From positions 13,871,804 to 13,935,803 of the forward strand of contig OX155961.1 of assembly GCA_944548615.1 (NCBI GenBank): 64,000 nt of DNA, in the 5' to 3' direction. The notes beneath the pieces are model-generated. The model had not been told where the DNA came from and made no database searches. It saw nothing but the letters and a program-made list of their open reading frames with translations. Below are positions 22,201 to 31,596 of this stretch, piece by piece (the stretch's first letter is position 1; every line of letters starts with the position of its first letter). The translations under genes and the position numbers were made by a program. The DNA is from Micropterix aruncella (Eukaryota > Arthropoda > Insecta > Lepidoptera > Micropterigidae).

Positions 22201-23685
22201 GCTGGCAATAGGAATGTTCCAGAGATCAAGTGCATCCATCCAGTCGCTGCCGAGGACGTTGAGTTCTCTTGCGACGTAGCAGGGACCTTTGTCTTCACGA
22301 TCGTGAAGTCTTAAGCGAGCTGAGAACTTGCCGAGCATCTCAATCTGGTCTCCCGAAGCGCTGTAAGCTTGTTCTTCGCAGTCGGATAACTTTGGTGAGC
22401 CAATTTTCTTCCAGTTTGCTTCGGAGATGATGGTCCAGTCGGAACCTGAATCGAGTTGAAGTCGTAGCTTAATGTTGCCGATGGCCGGTTCGACGAACTT
22501 TCGTGCACCGATGGATGCTGATGTGATCGCGAGACTCTGACGACGCTCGTCCCGGCGGTTAAAGCGGTTTGGTCTCTGACGGAATCTCCTGAGGAACTCG
22601 AATGCTGATGCACAAAAGCCTGCCTTGTGTCCTTTCACCTTGCATGTAGCGCATTCCGTTTGTCTGTAGGGGCAGTCTCGGTGCCAGTGAAGATCTCCGC
22701 AGAAGTAACAAGGATTTGATGGGACTGCCAAGTCGTCACGAGCCTGCGAAACTTGTTTCTTTGGTTGTCGAGAGTTTTGAGCGCTGGTTGTCTGTTGCAG
22801 ACGCTGTTGCGGGCGCTGCTGTGGGCGCTGCTGTGTGAGGAGGATCTCGCTCTTGATGGCTGCCTCCGGTTGCTGAATCATGGCTTTCTCTATTTTCAAG
22901 CTTGATAAGCGCTTCGCCACATTGCAGACGTCATTGAGATCGAGCTTAGGAATGGTATTCGGGTCTGCAGCTGCCGCGCGGCTTAATTCGATGTCGTCAA
23001 GCTTCGTCAACAGATTCTCAAGCACACGAGAATCTTCTGCATTGTTAAGACCGGTCGTGAAGATAAGCACTTTGAAGTCCTCAGCGGTGCAGTTGGCAAA
23101 GTCGAACTTCTCGCATCTGGTGTTGACTCGATTCGTGTACAGGTCGTAGCCTTCACCTGACTCTTTCTCGACGCGCAAGCACTTATAACGGAGTGCGAAT
23201 TGAGACTCTCTGCGGCCGAAAAGCTGTTTGAGTACCTCCACCGCACGTTCGAATGTAATTGTTTGTTGTGTGGCGGGTAGGATTCTGTCAGCGAAGGTCT
23301 GGTAGTCCGAATTGGTGAGCCTTTCTGTGAGTAAGCTGATCTTCTGTGTAGCGGTCATCATTGCAGCGTCTTCGACAAATATTGATTTGTATCTTGCATA
23401 CCAGCGGTCGAAAGTGAGGTTATTATCTGGTGAGAATTCAAATGTTGTCATGCGGCCAGCCAAGGTCTTGTAGAGTGATGTTGCTTGGAAAACGGGAGCT
23501 GCAATTGGATCTGCGGTATGAGCTTGGCCTGCGGCGGAGGCTGCTTGTACATGAAGTTGTTCTAGGATTTTCTGATTTTGTTGCATAAGTCGTGAAACCA
23601 GTTCTCGGTCAGCAGCAGCTCGTTCGTCAGCTTGTTCAGCTTGTTGCTTCATCAGTTTCACCAATTCCTGCACTGATTTGTCCAT
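19270..23685 (-). CDS. Gypsy Gag-Pol polyprotein, intact
   Basis: 1471 codons without a stop. Gag occupies roughly residues 1-365 and ends in two zinc knuckles from Cys326 (CX2CX3HX4C, then CX2CX4HX4C). A retroviral-type protease has LQLDSGSDW with the catalytic Asp at 412. Reverse transcriptase has motif A KIDLSDAF (Asp633) and the catalytic pair in FPFIDDF (Asp695-Asp696); the usual R-L-P-F-G block reads RLQPGVKPAPAIFQ. RNase H starts near AADASSYG (Asp842). Integrase has the HHCC finger (HQGHPGIER...C1129ESC) and the core Asp1160 (IHIDFAGP), Asp1214 (SDNGPQF) and Glu1250 (NGQAERF), which is D,D35E. The start lies about 90 bp inside the 5' LTR border, after the primer-binding site. Gag and Pol are in one frame, so no frameshift is needed. 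All catalytic residues are present. Confidence 0.95.
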   Translation of the reverse strand: MDKSVQELVKLMKQQAEQADERAAADRELVSRLMQQNQKILEQLHVQAASAAGQAHTADPIAAPVFQATSLYKTLAGRMTTFEFSPDNNLTFDRWYARYKSIFVEDAAMMTATQKISLLTERLTNSDYQTFADRILPATQQTITFERAVEVLKQLFGRRESQFALRYKCLRVEKESGEGYDLYTNRVNTRCEKFDFANCTAEDFKVLIFTTGLNNAEDSRVLENLLTKLDDIELSRAAAADPNTIPKLDLNDVCNVAKRLSSLKIEKAMIQQPEAAIKSEILLTQQRPQQRPQQRLQQTTSAQNSRQPKKQVSQARDDLAVPSNPCYFCGDLHWHRDCPYRQTECATCKVKGHKAGFCASAFEFLRRFRQRPNRFNRRDERRQSLAITSASIGARKFVEPAIGNIKLRLQLDSGSDWTIISEANWKKIGSPKLSDCEEQAYSASGDQIEMLGKFSARLRLHDREDKGPCYVARELNVLGSDWMDALDLWNIPIASICNNITTETPSQLEQEVQRNFPSLFNNTLGLCTIKASLTLIPDAKPIYRKSRPVPFAAAEVIEAELKRLQLLGVISPVKNSAYAAPIVAVKKKDGRVRVCADYSTGLNDSLEPEQYPLPTPDEIFAQLSPYKKFSKIDLSDAFLQVELDDESKKLMTINTHCGLYQVNRLQPGVKPAPAIFQKLVSNMMSGAKGIFPFIDDFIVGGTDEDDHRKNLFEALTRIQQHGFHLRLEKCSFGQQQLEFLGHIISADGIKPSPDKLATLQNIPAPTNVAQLQSFLGAVTWYSKFIPHIKGLRGPLDELLQDDIDFNWQEKHQQAFEQLKKILASDLALTHYDPTKKLIVAADASSYGMGAVLLHEMPDKKMKPVMHAARAFSAAEKNYPQIQREALALTFALQKFHRYVYGRKFELQTDHQPLLAIFGNKKGIPVHTASRLQRYALILLAYDFNIRYINTKSFAYADFISRLISKHEKPEEEIVIGSTKVNIKAVKSHSYAPDSSIFIARVIAESTAGCFAIDTVKKLPITFEAIQHETSRDESLQKIATYIENGWPSKRRNIVDDEAAEYFGRHDSLILINGCIFFGDRIVIPKRYRKEILKELHQGHPGIERMKLLARQKVSWPSLDAEIEGTVRSCESCATNSLTPTKVPLQSWPVSASPWSRIHIDFAGPIDNFWYLIIIDAFSKWPEVFKMTSTTSQQTTDRLEEAFARHGICDTIVSDNGPQFTSDHFQQFCKLKGIEHITTAPYHPQSNGQAERFVQTLKQGLKKLTGEGNSNEILRKFLATYRSTPSYNLGNKSPHELMTKRPMKTRLDLLKPTTTAPGERNVKMERQFNSHHGAKQRSYEIGDKVFIKHFSNINKWRWVEGEILRKCGSVDYIVKTEDREVKAHANQLKKRFTFLDAENLLLEAFDIQILPHQVAEPEVIAEEEPEDTESEDEVPAPQQIPRRTQRATAGVPPAHLRDYIRVIHKSTQRLSQ

Positions 23686-23761
23686 GTTGCAAGGTTATGT
23701 TATTTTTGACACATGGAAAAAAACTTTCGATTTTTTGCTTAGATCGCGTGAATTCGTTCAA

Positions 23762-23773
23762 TCCTCGTCGCCA
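23762..23773 (-). promoter_or_regulatory. Primer-binding site of the Gypsy element
   Basis: One base after the 5' LTR the element strand reads TGGCGACGAGGAT. TGG plus a run complementary to a tRNA 3' acceptor end is the usual minus-strand primer site; which tRNA is used cannot be settled without a tRNA comparison. Confidence 0.7.
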
Positions 23774-23774
23774 C

Positions 23775-23960
23775 TGTTGTAATCCATAGTTTTATTCACA
23801 TCATAGTTTATTCAATAATAGTTTATTCAATAAATGAGTTAATACAGAGCACAATCTCATGTAGGTAATGTTCACTCCAAATCCCCTACCCGCCTGTCCT
23901 GTCTCATTACACAGTGTTGCCAGTATGTAACATATTACACAGTGTTGCTAGTATGTAACA
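23775..23960 (-). repeat. Gypsy 5' LTR
   Basis: 186 bp, same sequence as the 3' LTR at 19028-19213. The 5' LTR should drive transcription leftward into gag-pol. No clear TATA box was picked out. Confidence 0.95.
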
Positions 23961-23989
23961 ATCGGTATCGCGGGTAATGCAGGTACTGC

Positions 23990-24105
23990 TTGATAATGAA
24001 GCGTAGTCGCGGTAACTATCCGCCAAGAAAATGATTGTAGTCGAGTAACTGTCCACCAAAGGAATGATGCGTAGAGCGCGGTAACTATCCGCCAAGGGAA
24101 TGATC
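23990..24105. repeat. Minisatellite of ~35-bp units, three copies
   Basis: Units each begin near AATGA and contain CGGTAACTATCCGCCAAG or the variant GAGTAACTGTCCACCAAAG. On the minus strand the units are open in one frame, giving repeats around P-L-(A/V)-D-S-Y, but no protein family is recognised. It lies just outside the Gypsy insertion in the interrupted host sequence. Confidence 0.75.
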
Positions 24106-24514
24106 TCGATCGATTGAAATGTACTACGTTTTATACCGTGAGCGGTGCTGTAATAGCTATGAGTGGGGTGCGACATGTATATCGATCAGAAGAAATGACA
24201 TGAGTCATCGCTTGACTGTGCATAAATTGCCGAATTTAGTTGGAAATTAACTGCAGTTGACTCGTGTAGATTTGAGCGAGTTTGCGGTTTCCATTCTGTG
24301 GAAATTACTTTTTTGTTGTGGGTATGTTGGACCGACAGGGCTCCAACAATTGCTAACTACGCGTTGCGTTACCTAGTAAAATCCTGGTAGCTGAATTGTA
24401 ATACGACGTTGAACAATCTAATACGCAATATACCATACCAACATTGATACCATATGTCATCAAAGATATACTTATCATCAATTATACCATACCCCATGTC
24501 CCATTTAGCGTTCC
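24106..24514. other. Unassigned DNA
   Basis: No gene seen. A small inverted pair TGTTGGA...TCCAACA lies near 24320-24343. Confidence 0.4.
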
Positions 24515-25353
24515 AACTGGTGAAATCTAGCTTACTGGCATAATGTTCTGGGGAATGGCAGCAAATTCCATGAAGATTCCTGTTCTTCAGAAAAGGTATG
24601 TACGCAGTCTCTACAGAGCTTATCCAAGAACTTCGTGTAAGCCGTTTTTATCGATTTGGGAATCATGACGATTTACTCGTGCTATATCCACCAAAATATT
24701 ATCATTGATTTTAAAATCAATGATATTATGTTCGCTCGTAGACATAATATGAGGTCCCGGTGAACAGCGATTTCCATAAGCACAATACCAGACATAAATT
24801 TGATCTACATCTTAATCGGCACCGGCTTAGCAAGGTCCGCAACAGTTTCCTTCACCAAAAGGGAGAGAACCAATTCAAAAAAATCTTATTAAATGACTTA
24901 AGAGATTGGAATAATGCTGAATTCATATTCCAATAGCATCCCAATGTAAAATAATGGAAAATTCCTGAAAATGAACTGCCAAAAACGTAATTTTTATTTT
25001 TATCGACGACGGCTATATTGCTAGATTTGACAATAAATTTAAATTTTGATATTTTTAGTATACGAATATCTATTGTCATGACTATCATATTATTGCCTTT
25101 TTAATTATGGCTAAAGACATTGTGATCAGCAATTTTCATTATTAGATTTTTTCTATTTATCTTTCAAACCTTTGTTATCGTATTTACCTTTCAAACCTTA
25201 TGTATCTTTCAAACCTATTGAAAATTACTAAAATTAATTTATATTGTCACAACTATCACGATAGTTAATATAATATTCCTTAATTGACGCATCCAAGTGT
25301 AGGTAAGCCTACCCACTGGAGCAGAAATAAATTGAATTGAATTGAATTGAATT
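24515..25353 (+). mobile_element. Degraded LINE with (TTGAA)n tail
   Basis: Remnant frames match the C-terminal part of FWG-type LINE ORF2: SLLAIMFWGMAAN, VLQKRYVRSLYRAYPRTSCK (24520-24640), and farther on HNTRHKFDLHLNRHRLSK (24780-24840). Frames are broken repeatedly. A UTR and a (TTGAA)n tail at about 25331-25352 complete it. A second, shorter relative lies at 25510-25590. Confidence 0.7.
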
Positions 25354-25509
25354 TGAACCCTTTTAAATACCTTTTACTTCCATGCCTATCGTCAATTATT
25401 CAATATCAGCTTGAAAAGATAAATAATTATGCTACATTGTATGAAAGACGCCATATTAGTATGACTTGTGGTATTGATTACCATTAACACAATATTCGAA
25501 ATAAAGTTG

Positions 25510-25590
25510 ACCTTGTACATTGAAATACACATTAATAGGCACCGGATTAGCAAAATTCACAACGGTTTTCTTCACCAAAGCATCAGTTTT
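25510..25590 (+). mobile_element. Tiny LINE fragment related to 24515-25353
   Basis: The block ATTAATAGGCACCGGATTAG, then ACGGTTTTCTTCACCAAAG, corresponds to 24810-24860 of the neighbouring LINE (HINRHRISK...HNGFLHQ). Confidence 0.55.
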
Positions 25591-26521
25591 TAAAATAAGA
25601 TCCCTGCGTGGGATTTATCAGAAGTCTTGGAGAGACCCAATTTAAAAATTCAGGTTATATTTAAACTAGTGCATTTTGCTTAAACTGGGGCATTTTGATT
25701 TGATAATGGACATAATAAAATTAGCTTGGGTGGGCCAACACTTTTTCACTAGCTTTAATTTTTAGTATGTCGGTGTCAAATTTATAAATGCAAATTCACA
25801 CATTTCTCCAAATCTTAGCCAAGTTGATTTTTTGTTGATATTCGTAGTCCCGATGATATTGAAATATTCCAATTCGGTTGGTTTGTAGCATAGTGTTTTG
25901 TCTGCTTTTCGAATGTTCGTAGTGCACTCACGGAGCTGACAATTTTATTTATTCATTATGTAGAGTATTTTATTGCTCAATGGCAACACGTTTTGGCAAG
26001 TAGGATTTTACTACGAAACGAAACGTGTAGATGGCACTCATCGTTCCACATAATGATTAATCTTGTCTTATGTTAAAAATTGCGGCATGCGTAATTACGC
26101 CTATACGAGATGGTATCTTGTTATAATTATATTATTTACACAAATATGGAAATTTTTATTTGGTATAGAGATTTCAATACGTAATAATTACGCACTTTGG
26201 TGTTCAGTTAGTCTAATAGATGGTATTCTATCTTAGCGTATTATTTCTTTGATGTAATGAGGTTATACAGAAATTAAATTGATAGAGAAATAGTTATCAT
26301 TGGTTAATATAGCTTTAAAAAAAAACATTAAAAACACGCTTATATAAATGCACGTAAAAACCAAAAAATTTACTCGTCAATATACATCGTATATAGATAT
26401 ATCAATATTATTATATTTACACTATCCATGTACAGGTCTATATACATTTTATAAAGGCACCTATGTCAATATTTACACTCAATATTTACAAGTCAATATA
26501 TAATGGGTTTAAAATCTGAAA
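25591..26521. other. Unassigned AT-rich DNA
   Basis: No gene. 26175-26280 is a copy of a dispersed repeat also seen near 1605-1690 and, reversed, at 18420-18540 (blocks TAATAATTACGC and CGTATTATT). Confidence 0.4.
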
Positions 26522-26761
26522 CCTGATCGTGTTCAAAGTCCATTACGTGACCTTTCTCACAAGTGCAAACACGACTATGATACTATATTCCATCATGGAA
26601 TGCCAGTGCCTATCTTCCGGCTTCATAATCTGACCTTGAAACCTAATCGTGGTCAAAGTTCATTCCAAGACTTTTCTAACAAGTCCAAACACAGCTATGA
26701 TACGATGTTCCATCATGAAGTTCCAGTTTATATCTTCCGACTCCATCATCAGATCAGTTCG
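26522..26761 (+). repeat. Tandem duplication of a 120-bp unit
   Basis: CCTGATCGTGTTCAAAGT at 26522 and CCTAATCGTGGTCAAAGT at 26642 start two diverged units of 120 bp. Both continue with a CTATGATAC...TTCCATCATG block. The unit is not seen elsewhere in the window. Confidence 0.85.
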
Positions 26762-26849
26762 ACAGTACCATATTATTGTATTGTTATCAGAAATACATAC
26801 AGCTGCCAATTTTCATGATGCTACGATCCTTGGAAGATGGTTAAATTAG

Positions 26850-27664
26850 TTACCTTAGATTCCATTACATAGTTGCATACAGGTCGACCTAATAAAAGCG
26901 TGTTAAAAACATCCTTTGTCGATGTTATTTTTGATAGCCAAATATATTATTATTAGTTTCGCTGGACAATACTCTTAGTGCACCCGCATGGTGCCGGCGT
27001 AGAAGGGTTGCCAAAACGTTATACGGTATTGAAGAATATAATACTTTATTTTATCAATAATATGACGAAGTCAAAATAATGTATTTTTTAGCTTACGCCA
27101 TTCGTCAAATTTTAATCAAAATATGAGGTCTGCAGGAAATCGAATAGTTTTCTATGTGGTGTTCTACTACTACAGCTACACAATATTATTGTACCGTTTT
27201 GTCCTCATCCGACAGAGTTTACTTTCAGTGTTCGTATCAATGTTATTTCCTTGTCATTGGATGCTCTGTCTCGCTGAAACGACCGTCAGAGAAGGACGAC
27301 AACTCTGAAAGCTTAACGCCAGTAATAAATGGGACTCGAGCGGCTGAGAGGCAAGCTTCACCTTAATAACTACATGGTACTCTCATCTCTCAACAATACA
27401 ACCTTAATTTGCGGTCCAATAGAGTAGTGCAGCAACGGCTTTAGTCAGAAGGCAGAAGTGTTGTTTTGAAGTGAGTGAGTGAAGAAGTGAAAGGCTTGTT
27501 TTTCGGTTTAAATTTATTATTCGTGTTAAAAATATAAAGATGTCTTTTTGGAAAATGGAATAATAGTTTTATGATTCATTTTGGGTGCAGGATGAAAGCA
27601 GCGATAAAATTAAAATAAAATTAACCGGTTTAGTTGTCGTTATGTGTATGGGTACATTAAGGGT
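26850..27664. other. Unassigned DNA
   Basis: No gene is supported; only short frames occur. The right end abuts family R copy C. Confidence 0.4.
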
Positions 27665-28300
27665 TGTCAGCGAGAGAACCCGTCACTACAGGGAGTTATA
27701 GCGACATTCTCTCCCGAGGAGTCAACATAAAAGACTTAGTGGACAGCACGATCCACAGTCAAGCTACGCCTGCAGCCCATAAGAGTGTAACACCTTACAG
27801 CGAGGCACTGGGAAGTTCCCCCAGAGGGCCAACCTTTGGACGTATTTCTCCATTCTTACCAGATTTGGACGTATTTCTACATCCTCCAGTCTGGTCGTGG
27901 ATTCGAAGTCGCTTGCGAAACCTCTACCTAACGTTAACGGAAATTATCACGGACCTAGGCGACCTTTTGTTAAGATCACACGGGATGGATGGCGTCAGGT
28001 CGGCAACTACACCCGCTTTTTAGGAAACGTAACGAGTGACCGGAGGGGTCTAGAAACGTAAACTGTGTAGTCGATTGTCTAACGTCGCACGGTGCGCAGA
28101 CCGCCCAGTTCCGACCGAGGTGTTCTCCCGGTCCGGAACCTTCAATCCCAACTGTCTACAACTGAAGGTTACAGACGCAAGTAGATTTCACGGCTTCCAT
28201 TCCAGGTTAGCCCTGTTCGGGGAGGCTACCAGATGGGGGCTGAACCATGAGATGGGCCTGTGGCCATTTATTAAACTGAAAACTGAGCCGTAGCTTACCG
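27665..28300 (+). mobile_element. Family R copy C
   Basis: The 5' region has GAGAACCCGTCACTACAGGG and AGTTATAGCGACATTCT. The middle has GATTCGAAGTCGCTTGCG. The 3' part has GTCGCACGGTGCGCAGACCG and GAGGCTACCAGATGGGGGCT. The copy is diverged from G (56247-56931) but keeps the same block order. The 119-codon frame at 27664-28023 is not conserved in other copies. Confidence 0.65.
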
Positions 28301-28399
28301 GTACACTAGTAGAAATGCAGACATATCCTTCCCAACACCACTCCACTGCATTAACACAGAAATTATTATTCCAAAAAACGTAGCAGGTTATTTCAACAG

Positions 28400-29300
28400 T
28401 CAAAACGGAGAACTGGGGAAATTCATTTTCGGCGCCGTCAGATCGTCTGGATATTCGCAAAGAAAAATGTCCAATCTGGATGCGGTGGTAATATCTGATT
28501 TGAAATCCTGGTTGTCCTTAACCAAACCAGCTGACCCCTCGACTCTCTTCTCGTAAATCCCCCCCAACCAATAATGCCGTAATATAAAAAGGACTCGCAT
28601 AAAGCATGTCAATTTAATTGTATGTTGGTCCAATAAGTTGCAGAGATCCCTAAACAAGTAGGTATCCGTCTATTTTTTGTGAATAAATAATAAATATGCC
28701 CAGACCAGTGTAGGTTTTTGTCAATTATAATAGATTTCACCCTTTTTACGTTCAAACATTGGCAGCTCAGCTTATTGTCGCAGTCATGTATAATTAAATG
28801 AAGATGTTCTTGTGTTGGCCCAGTTTTTGTAGCACTAAATGCAACCAACTTGGTCTTGTCGATATTAAGAGTAAGCAAAGACTTATCTAACTGTTTCACC
28901 ATTCCCATCTAGTGATTAGCCTTTTTAAATACTTCATGCCATTGGAAAATAATTACTGTGTTTTCAGCATATGTCATTGTTTTACTTCACTCGACACCAG
29001 ATCGCAAAGACAATTAACATAAACAAGAAACAGGGTCGGTCCTAGTACAATACCTAGTGGAACGCCATAATTCAAGTCTCGCGGATGGCTATTAACATTT
29101 TCAATGCACACGTATTGTTTTCTATCAATAATATAGCTCCTCAACCAGTCCAGTGTCTTATTTTTCGCTTCTGTCTCCTGCAGTCGCTGTATTAGATCTG
29201 CATGTGGGACCGTGTCGAACGACTTTGCAGTTCTAAAAAGACATCTAAACATTTTTTTGCCCTGTCTGTACAACTGGTATGTATTATAAACCTTAATCAA
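28400..29300 (-). pseudogene. Degraded LINE reverse transcriptase, minus strand
   Basis: The frame 28974-29300 gives KSFDTVPHADLIQRLQ (motif A) and GVPLGIVLGPTLFLVYVN (motif B). The next block should be the FADD box but reads TYAENTVIIF (about 28940-28965), so both catalytic aspartates are gone. The frame 28609-28908 continues with LDKSLLTLNIDKTKLVAFS and the frame 28400-28657 covers the next part. At least three frame changes are needed. It is a 5'- and 3'-incomplete fossil of a CR1/jockey-like element. Confidence 0.7.
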
Positions 29301-30169
29301 CAGTTATAGTTTCTTTTTATATATTAGTTACTAATGTAATATTTCCATAATTGAATACATGTTTAATGATACTTATAAATTTAAGATTATATATTTAATT
29401 TAAGTCTATCTCCTTGTTCCTAAGATTTTACCGACTGACATCCTACTGTATTATATGACTATATTATATTATATACCTTTATATTATATAATACCATATT
29501 TCGTAATATAAAATTTAATACCTTATATTTAAAATATCCAATTATATTTTTTTGCTTTTTATACCCCATTTTTCCTACGTATCTATTATTAACGTGCTCA
29601 TGTTATTTTTATTATAAGTTGTTCATGAAAGCATTGTAAACTTTTCATATGATAATAACTTCGTTTTGTGTAAATAGGTTTTGCAAATAATCTGTTATAT
29701 ATTTATTACCTGTAAGTTTGATGTAAAAGTAATAAATTAAATAAATAAATGAATGCTTATGAAAAATAAAACACACATATCAATAAACCATTCCTTTCCA
29801 CTAGGTAGTTAAATTTTAAAATGAGGCCAGCTGGGGCTCCACTTTAGTATTTCGAAATATCCGATGGAAAGGAAAATGGAAGAGTAAACAGTCGATTCCG
29901 CAGGCCATATCTATTTCCTGCCGGGGCGGAAAATGCAGCGAAGCCTCCTTTTTACGGCTGACTAGCCGCTCTGCCTCCATTTCAGTATTCCCCAGTGTCT
30001 CCTACATTTCCTCATTTTCCATTTCCATTCATGTTAATAGTACTATTATAGTATAGTCGTATGTACTCGCATGGGGCATTGTTGTTGTGTGATTCGTTTA
30101 GCAGAGTCGAATGCAACTGACCTTTTGGCAATGCAGGAAGATAAATTTCAGAGGAAGAAATAGTAGATT
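29301..30169. other. Unassigned AT-rich DNA
   Basis: No gene. An (AAAT)n run near 29735-29752 may be the tail of another LINE whose body I cannot recognise. Confidence 0.4.
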
Positions 30170-30349
30170 GTATCACAAGGGAGCAAAATAATATTTTTAC
30201 GGCGAGGGTGCTTTTTTGAATCCAGAGCGAAGTGAGGGATTCTAGAGTAGAATCCCGAGCGTAGCGAGGGATTTTTTAGTAGAATCCTGAACGTAGCGAG
30301 GTATTCAAAAAAGCGCCCGAGCCAAAAATATTTTGCGCCCGAGTGATAC
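30170..30349. repeat. Foldback repeat with three internal palindromes
   Basis: Outer arms: GTATCAC...GCAAAATA...GCTTTTTTGAAT (30170-30220) against its complement (30301-30349). Inside are three tandem small palindromes of ~25 bp around GAATCCCGAGCGTAGCGAGG. Palindromic GAGCGNAGNGAGG blocks like these are widely scattered in insect genomes. Confidence 0.85.
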
Positions 30350-30539
30350 ACTCTAATTTTCATCACCCTCTATGAAAAAATAAAAGGCGCCTCATATTTT
30401 ATTGTAATATTATTATTTAATAAAACATAGAGTATCAACTAAATTGAAATTAAATACTATCTAATAATAAAACAACTAAACACTTATATTTACATTTGAG
30501 ACATTTTCGAAATTACGAATATTTATTGTTACAGTTTTA

Positions 30540-30863
30540 TTAGGAATTGAGATTGTTGTAGATTTCATATTCTGCGTGTTTTACGTTGTTATTACAACTG
30601 ACTGTTGATTTAAACATTGTGTAGGTACTCCAAAGAGTGGATGGTTGTTTAGTTGTGGCTAAGTACTGGAAGTAGGCCAAAAACACAGATTCTGAAAAAA
30701 TCTTGGCGCCTCTTGCATTTCTCCATTCAATAAAATTTCCATAGGCTTTCATATATTTCTCCCGGGAATTTGCAGGTAATAGATAATCAATCACATTTCT
30801 TGCCTCTGTTCTAATGCTTTCAGGAGTTAAATCTATACTTTCACTGTCACTTGAAGAACTCAT
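30540..30863 (-). pseudogene. Crypton-like tyrosine recombinase N-terminal fragment
   Basis: 107 codons starting at an ATG. An acidic/serine-rich leader (MSSSSDSESIDLTPESIR) is followed by SREKYMKAYGNFIEWR, then SESVFLAYFQYLA and KQPSTLWSTYTMFKSTV. This order matches the N-terminal core-binding (SAM-like) domain of Crypton-type tyrosine recombinases and host proteins derived from them. The catalytic C-terminal domain (R..H..R..Y) is absent; the frame ends at NNLNS. It may be a truncated element or the first exon of a longer one, but I found no continuation downstream (30160-30540). Confidence 0.6.
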
Positions 30864-31088
30864 TTTTCAAGACAAAACGATGAATTTCTTACAATCCGTG
30901 AAAATTGTCGAAAACGCGGGCGACAAAAACAATTGACGTTCGCGCGTTTTTAATTTCATTTATTTTTTTTTATTCAGCCGGCAGCGGCAGCGCGACTAGG
31001 AGCCGTCGTACCAGCCAGTCTTTATTCAAACAATATTTGCGTTCGATTTCTTCGGCGCTGAAGACTAAGATGTTCCAAATTTAAAAAA

Positions 31089-31156
31089 GTGCGCCGCAAA
31101 GATAAATTGCGGCACACTTATTCAAAAAGTGAGCCGCAAAGATAATTGCGGCCCAC
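31089..31156. repeat. Two tandem hairpins (GCCGCAA...TTGCGGC)
   Basis: Hairpin 1 is at 31089-31117 (GTGCGCCGCAA, loop, TTGCGGCACAC). Hairpin 2 is at 31129-31156 (GTGAGCCGCAA, loop, TTGCGGCCCAC). They repeat with a 40-bp period, upstream of the recombinase-like fragment. Confidence 0.85.
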
Positions 31157-31247
31157 TATAGAAAACACCACTTTTGGGCGTACTTAAAGGCGAACCAAGT
31201 CGTCTTTTTCGAATAGATGGGTTGAAAACACCATTGATTATAGATGG

Positions 31248-31588
31248 CAGTGTTTTTCAAACAGTGGGTCGCGAAACATAATCATCTGTTTTTTGCGATT
31301 AATAAAAGATATTTTTTACAAAACTTTATGTTAATCTGAGATGGAAACAGTTTCGAAAGTAAAGAACAGTTAAAATATACAGGTTAAATAAAAATAAAAA
31401 ACTAATATCGTTTTCGCCATTGTCTTTACAAAAAAAATATTGAATGCCTACAGTTACAGCTGTGAAAGAGACTAAGGGGGGGAGGGTCGATAAAATAAAG
31501 TTTCAGTCTAATATAGGTCGCGTAAGGGATTTATTCATTATTTATACCAAAAAGGTGGTCGCGAACTAAACAAGGTTGAAAAACACTG
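31248..31588. mobile_element. hAT MITE, 341 bp
   Basis: Inverted ends CAGTGTTTTTCAAACAGTGG and, from the right, CAGTGTTTTTCAACCTTG. Flanks are ATAGATGG (31240-31247) and ATATATGG (31589-31596), an 8-bp target duplication with one mismatch. Both ends contain the hAT-typical GTCGCGAA block just inside. No coding capacity. Confidence 0.88.
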
Positions 31589-31596
31589 ATATATGG

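Larger units (their letters stand above)
19028..23960 (-). mobile_element. Complete Ty3/Gypsy LTR retrotransposon (mag-like)
   Basis: The element is 4933 bp with 186-bp direct LTRs at both ends that I read as identical. A 5-bp target duplication ATCGG flanks it (19023-19027 and 23961-23965). Between the LTRs on the minus strand are a primer-binding site, a single 1471-codon gag-pol, and a purine tract. No env-like frame is present. The single fused frame, two Gag zinc knuckles and D,D35E integrase fit the mag group of insect Gypsy elements, though the clade is inferred from memory of family traits. Identical LTRs and an open frame imply a very recent insertion and a potentially active copy. 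Confidence 0.95.

Noticed and set aside
18709..24343. An older LTR (TGTTACACC ... CTCCAACA) interrupted by the Gypsy element
   Set aside because: TG...CA ends can be chosen but the flanks (ATAC versus ATTG) do not form a target duplication and no second LTR is present.
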